Shown here piece after piece: positions 5,654 through 7,124 of a DNA stretch of 7,124 bases. The notes beneath the pieces are model-generated. The model made no database searches. It saw nothing but the letters and a program-made list of their open reading frames with translations, and was not told the origin of the DNA. Location of the stretch: NCBI GenBank assembly GCA_007127275.1, contig SKZP01000188.1, positions 1 to 7,124 on the forward strand, given 5' to 3'. This stretch comes from Planctomycetota bacterium (GTDB taxonomy: Bacteria; Planctomycetota; UBA8742; SKZP01). The first letter of the stretch is position 1. Each line of letters begins with the position of its first letter. Made by a program: the position numbers and the translations under genes.

Positions 5654-6817
5654 ATGCGTTCCAGTGTACTCCTTCGTCCGCCTCCCGTTTGGTCCACGCC
5701 CTTTGCCGTGGCCCTTGCGGCGTATGGATTGCTCGTCGGATTCGCCGGCAGCTTTACCGGCCTCGGCGGCGGCTTCATCCTCGTACCGTTTCTCTTGCTG
5801 CTGCGATTGCCGCTTTACCAGGCGGTCGGCACGAGTTTCGTGGCGGTGCTGGCTATTTCGCTGACCGCGCTGTCGAAGCATGCCGTCAACGACATGATTG
5901 TGCTCGACGTCGGCCTCGCCCTCGGCGTCGGCGGCATTGTCGGCAGCCAAATCGGTGCGCGACTCGTGCGGCGCATTTCGCGGCGCCGCTTTCACAAGCT
6001 TTTCTCCGCGGTGCTGCTCGGCCTTGCCGGGTACCTCGCCACTGACGCCTTTCTGCAAGCCACCGGCGACGAGCCGCTGAGTCCGCCTGGCGGTGCGAGC
6101 GTTGAACAGGAACAACTGCCGCGCTCCGACGGTGAGACTGTCGGTGAGGCGGAGAAGAACGTCACCGGTGGCGCCGCCACGACGGAGTCACAGGCTGCCG
6201 TTGACGCAGCCCCGACTGGGGACGCGCAAGCCGCCGCCGACGTTGCGCCGGGGATGGCCGAGGCGCCGCCGCTCTCCCCGATTACGGTGAATCCCGCGGT
6301 GTTTGTCGGGCTTGCGCTGGTGGGATTGTTCGTCGGCATTGCCGCGGCCTTTGCCGGCATGGGCGGCGGCTTCTTGCTTGTGCCGCTGCTGTTGGTGCTC
6401 GGCTTCGGCGTCATCGTTGCCGTGGCGACCGCCTTCGTGGCCATTCTGATGATTGCGAGCGCTTCGTTGTACGCGCACATCCGGCAAAAGGGCGTGCTGT
6501 GGCGGCACGGGCTCGTGTTGGCGGGAGCCGGCGTGGTCGGTGCCTACCTTGGCGCGGCGGTGCTGCAGGACGTTTCCCCGGCGCTGTTCAAAGCCGTCTT
6601 CGCGGCACTGCTCGGCGTCTTCGGCGGGCGCATGGCCTGGGAGGGCTGGCGTCCGAGGCGCCGCCGAGTGCCAACGCCGCCACCCGTTGCCCCGGCCCGC
6701 ACCGACGCCGAGGAGGAGTCGTCCGCCGAAATCTACCCGTCCACCGCGTCGCCGAACGAAGCGGCCGAGGTCGAGGACGAAGACAGCCCCAGCGGCAGTG
6801 CACCGGACAACCCGTGA
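5654..6817 (+). CDS. TauE/SafE family permease, two-repeat, with acidic linker and tail
   Basis: This 387-residue membrane protein has two homologous halves, as in the TauE/SafE (sulfite exporter-like, DUF81) family of anion transporters. Half one carries FTGLGGGFILVP (34-45), then AVGTSFVAVLAIS and a Gly-rich helix ending near residue 130. Half two carries FAGMGGGFLLVP (233-244), then AVATAFVAILMIAS and a helix ending at W332. Between them, residues of about 136-209 form a hydrophilic Ala/Glu/Pro-rich linker, unusually long for the family. A 55-residue tail starts with an Arg cluster and turns strongly acidic. The start is uncertain: ATG 5654 gives a compact N terminus but lacks a Shine-Dalgarno, while in-frame GTG 5633 sits right after a G-run. 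Substrate is unknown; sulfite, sulfoacetate and related anions are transported by characterised members. No sulfur-metabolism neighbours are seen. Confidence 0.85.
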   Translation: MRSSVLLRPPPVWSTPFAVALAAYGLLVGFAGSFTGLGGGFILVPFLLLLRLPLYQAVGTSFVAVLAISLTALSKHAVNDMIVLDVGLALGVGGIVGSQIGARLVRRISRRRFHKLFSAVLLGLAGYLATDAFLQATGDEPLSPPGGASVEQEQLPRSDGETVGEAEKNVTGGAATTESQAAVDAAPTGDAQAAADVAPGMAEAPPLSPITVNPAVFVGLALVGLFVGIAAAFAGMGGGFLLVPLLLVLGFGVIVAVATAFVAILMIASASLYAHIRQKGVLWRHGLVLAGAGVVGAYLGAAVLQDVSPALFKAVFAALLGVFGGRMAWEGWRPRRRRVPTPPPVAPARTDAEEESSAEIYPSTASPNEAAEVEDEDSPSGSAPDNP

Positions 6818-6903
6818 TGGGTTGACCGCTCGCATGCCTGTTGTGTTTTTGCACCCCACGTCCACCGACGGCGTCAGTCGGCTCCTCGACGGCCTGCGCG
6901 AGG
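6818..6903. other. Convergent intergenic region between the permease gene and tmk
   Basis: This 86-base gap separates two convergent genes, so terminators for both are expected. Only small stems are visible: CCGAC/GTCGG (6865-6869 with 6877-6881) and CCTCG/CGAGG (6884-6888 with 6899-6903). A T5 run at 6846-6850 is not next to a hairpin. Neither makes a convincing intrinsic terminator. Confidence 0.4.
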
Positions 6904-7124
6904 TCACGGGCGTGCGGCCAACTCCGGCACGTGATGCGTCACCGCATTCCAAATGGCGCGGTCGACATGCTCCACCGGGGCGGAGGAGTCGACAATCTCG
7001 ACGGCGCAGCGGTTCTCCGCTTTCATCTCCGCGGCCAACTCCAGAAATACCGCGGCAACCCGTTGCTGATACTCCAGCGACTCGAAGGCGTCCGGGCCGC
7101 CTTCGCGGTCGTCGCGAATGCGGC
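6904..7124 (-). CDS. tmk: Thymidylate kinase (dTMP kinase), 3' end only
   Basis: On the minus strand, 72 residues plus a stop codon (complement of 6904-6906) run off the right edge, so the start, P-loop and LID are outside. The readable part contains D-x-FE (GGPDAFES), a Tyr-Gln helix YQQRVAAVFLELAAEM, an IVDSSAPVEHV strand-turn and AIWNAVTHHVPEL. This order (acidic/FE motif, R-V-x-x-x-F/Y-L helix, ID-x-x-x-P-x-E-x-V, final amphipathic helix) is the usual C terminus of dTMP kinase, which phosphorylates dTMP to dTDP in dTTP synthesis. It closely parallels the end of E. coli Tmk (AI..TVTHWVKEL, from memory). It is convergent with the permease gene. Another P-loop nucleotide kinase is possible but less likely. 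Confidence 0.75.
   Translation of the reverse strand, partial: RIRDDREGGPDAFESLEYQQRVAAVFLELAAEMKAENRCAVEIVDSSAPVEHVDRAIWNAVTHHVPELAARP

Noticed and set aside
4666..5778. 370-codon open frame on the minus strand opposite the SDR gene
   Set aside because: Its translation is rich in His/Arg/Ala without family features, and it lies antisense to a clear SDR with all catalytic motifs. It is a GC-driven shadow.
6846..6850. T5 run after the permease gene as an intrinsic terminator
   Set aside because: No stable stem-loop lies immediately upstream of it on the plus strand.
1..7124. Defence island, phage or biosynthetic cluster
   Set aside because: Every confident gene is envelope, energy, transport, oxidoreductase or nucleotide metabolism. 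No nuclease, transposase, integrase, reverse transcriptase or synthase module was seen.

Overview
This is a GC-rich window from a Gram-negative-type bacterium, most plausibly of the Myxococcota/Bradymonadota sort (former Deltaproteobacteria). That assignment is an inference. It rests on a secreted protein with tandem choice-of-anchor-D (ASPM/SPD-2/Hydin-like) beta domains ending in a Cys + hydrophobic helix + Arg-cluster tail of the MYXO-CTERM kind, and on the high GC content. The secreted protein is strongly acidic, which would fit a saline habitat, but nothing in the window proves this.

Layout. (1) Positions 1-738 hold the 3' two thirds of an FtsW/RodA-type septal or elongation glycosyltransferase, cut by the window edge. 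(2) Positions 739-1114 are non-coding and carry two strong hairpins. (3) Positions 1115-3040 encode the 641-residue exported beta-domain protein, followed by a long hairpin that may terminate it. (4) Positions 3209-4032 hold two translationally coupled genes, atpZ and atpI, encoding the small membrane accessory proteins of F-type ATP synthase. The core ATP synthase genes that usually follow (atpB, atpE) are not here. (5) At the atpI stop codon sits a 124-bp MITE-like element with near-perfect terminal inverted repeats and a TAA target duplication that recreates the stop codon. (6) Positions 4160-4638 are non-coding and rich in hairpins, including an unusually long imperfect inverted repeat. 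(7) Positions 4639-5598 encode a classical short-chain dehydrogenase/reductase. (8) Positions 5654-6817 encode a duplicated TauE/SafE-type permease with an odd acidic linker and tail. (9) On the minus strand, 6904-7124 is the 3' end of a thymidylate kinase gene, convergent with the permease gene.

The genes do not form one pathway. Only atpZ-atpI are clearly a functional unit. The SDR and permease genes lie close together on the same strand and may be cotranscribed, but no shared function is evident. No CRISPR array, tRNA, rRNA, phage gene, toxin-antitoxin or defence system was seen. The window is mostly ordinary housekeeping and envelope genes; the most unusual parts are the small mobile element and the structured intergenic DNA between atpI and the SDR gene.
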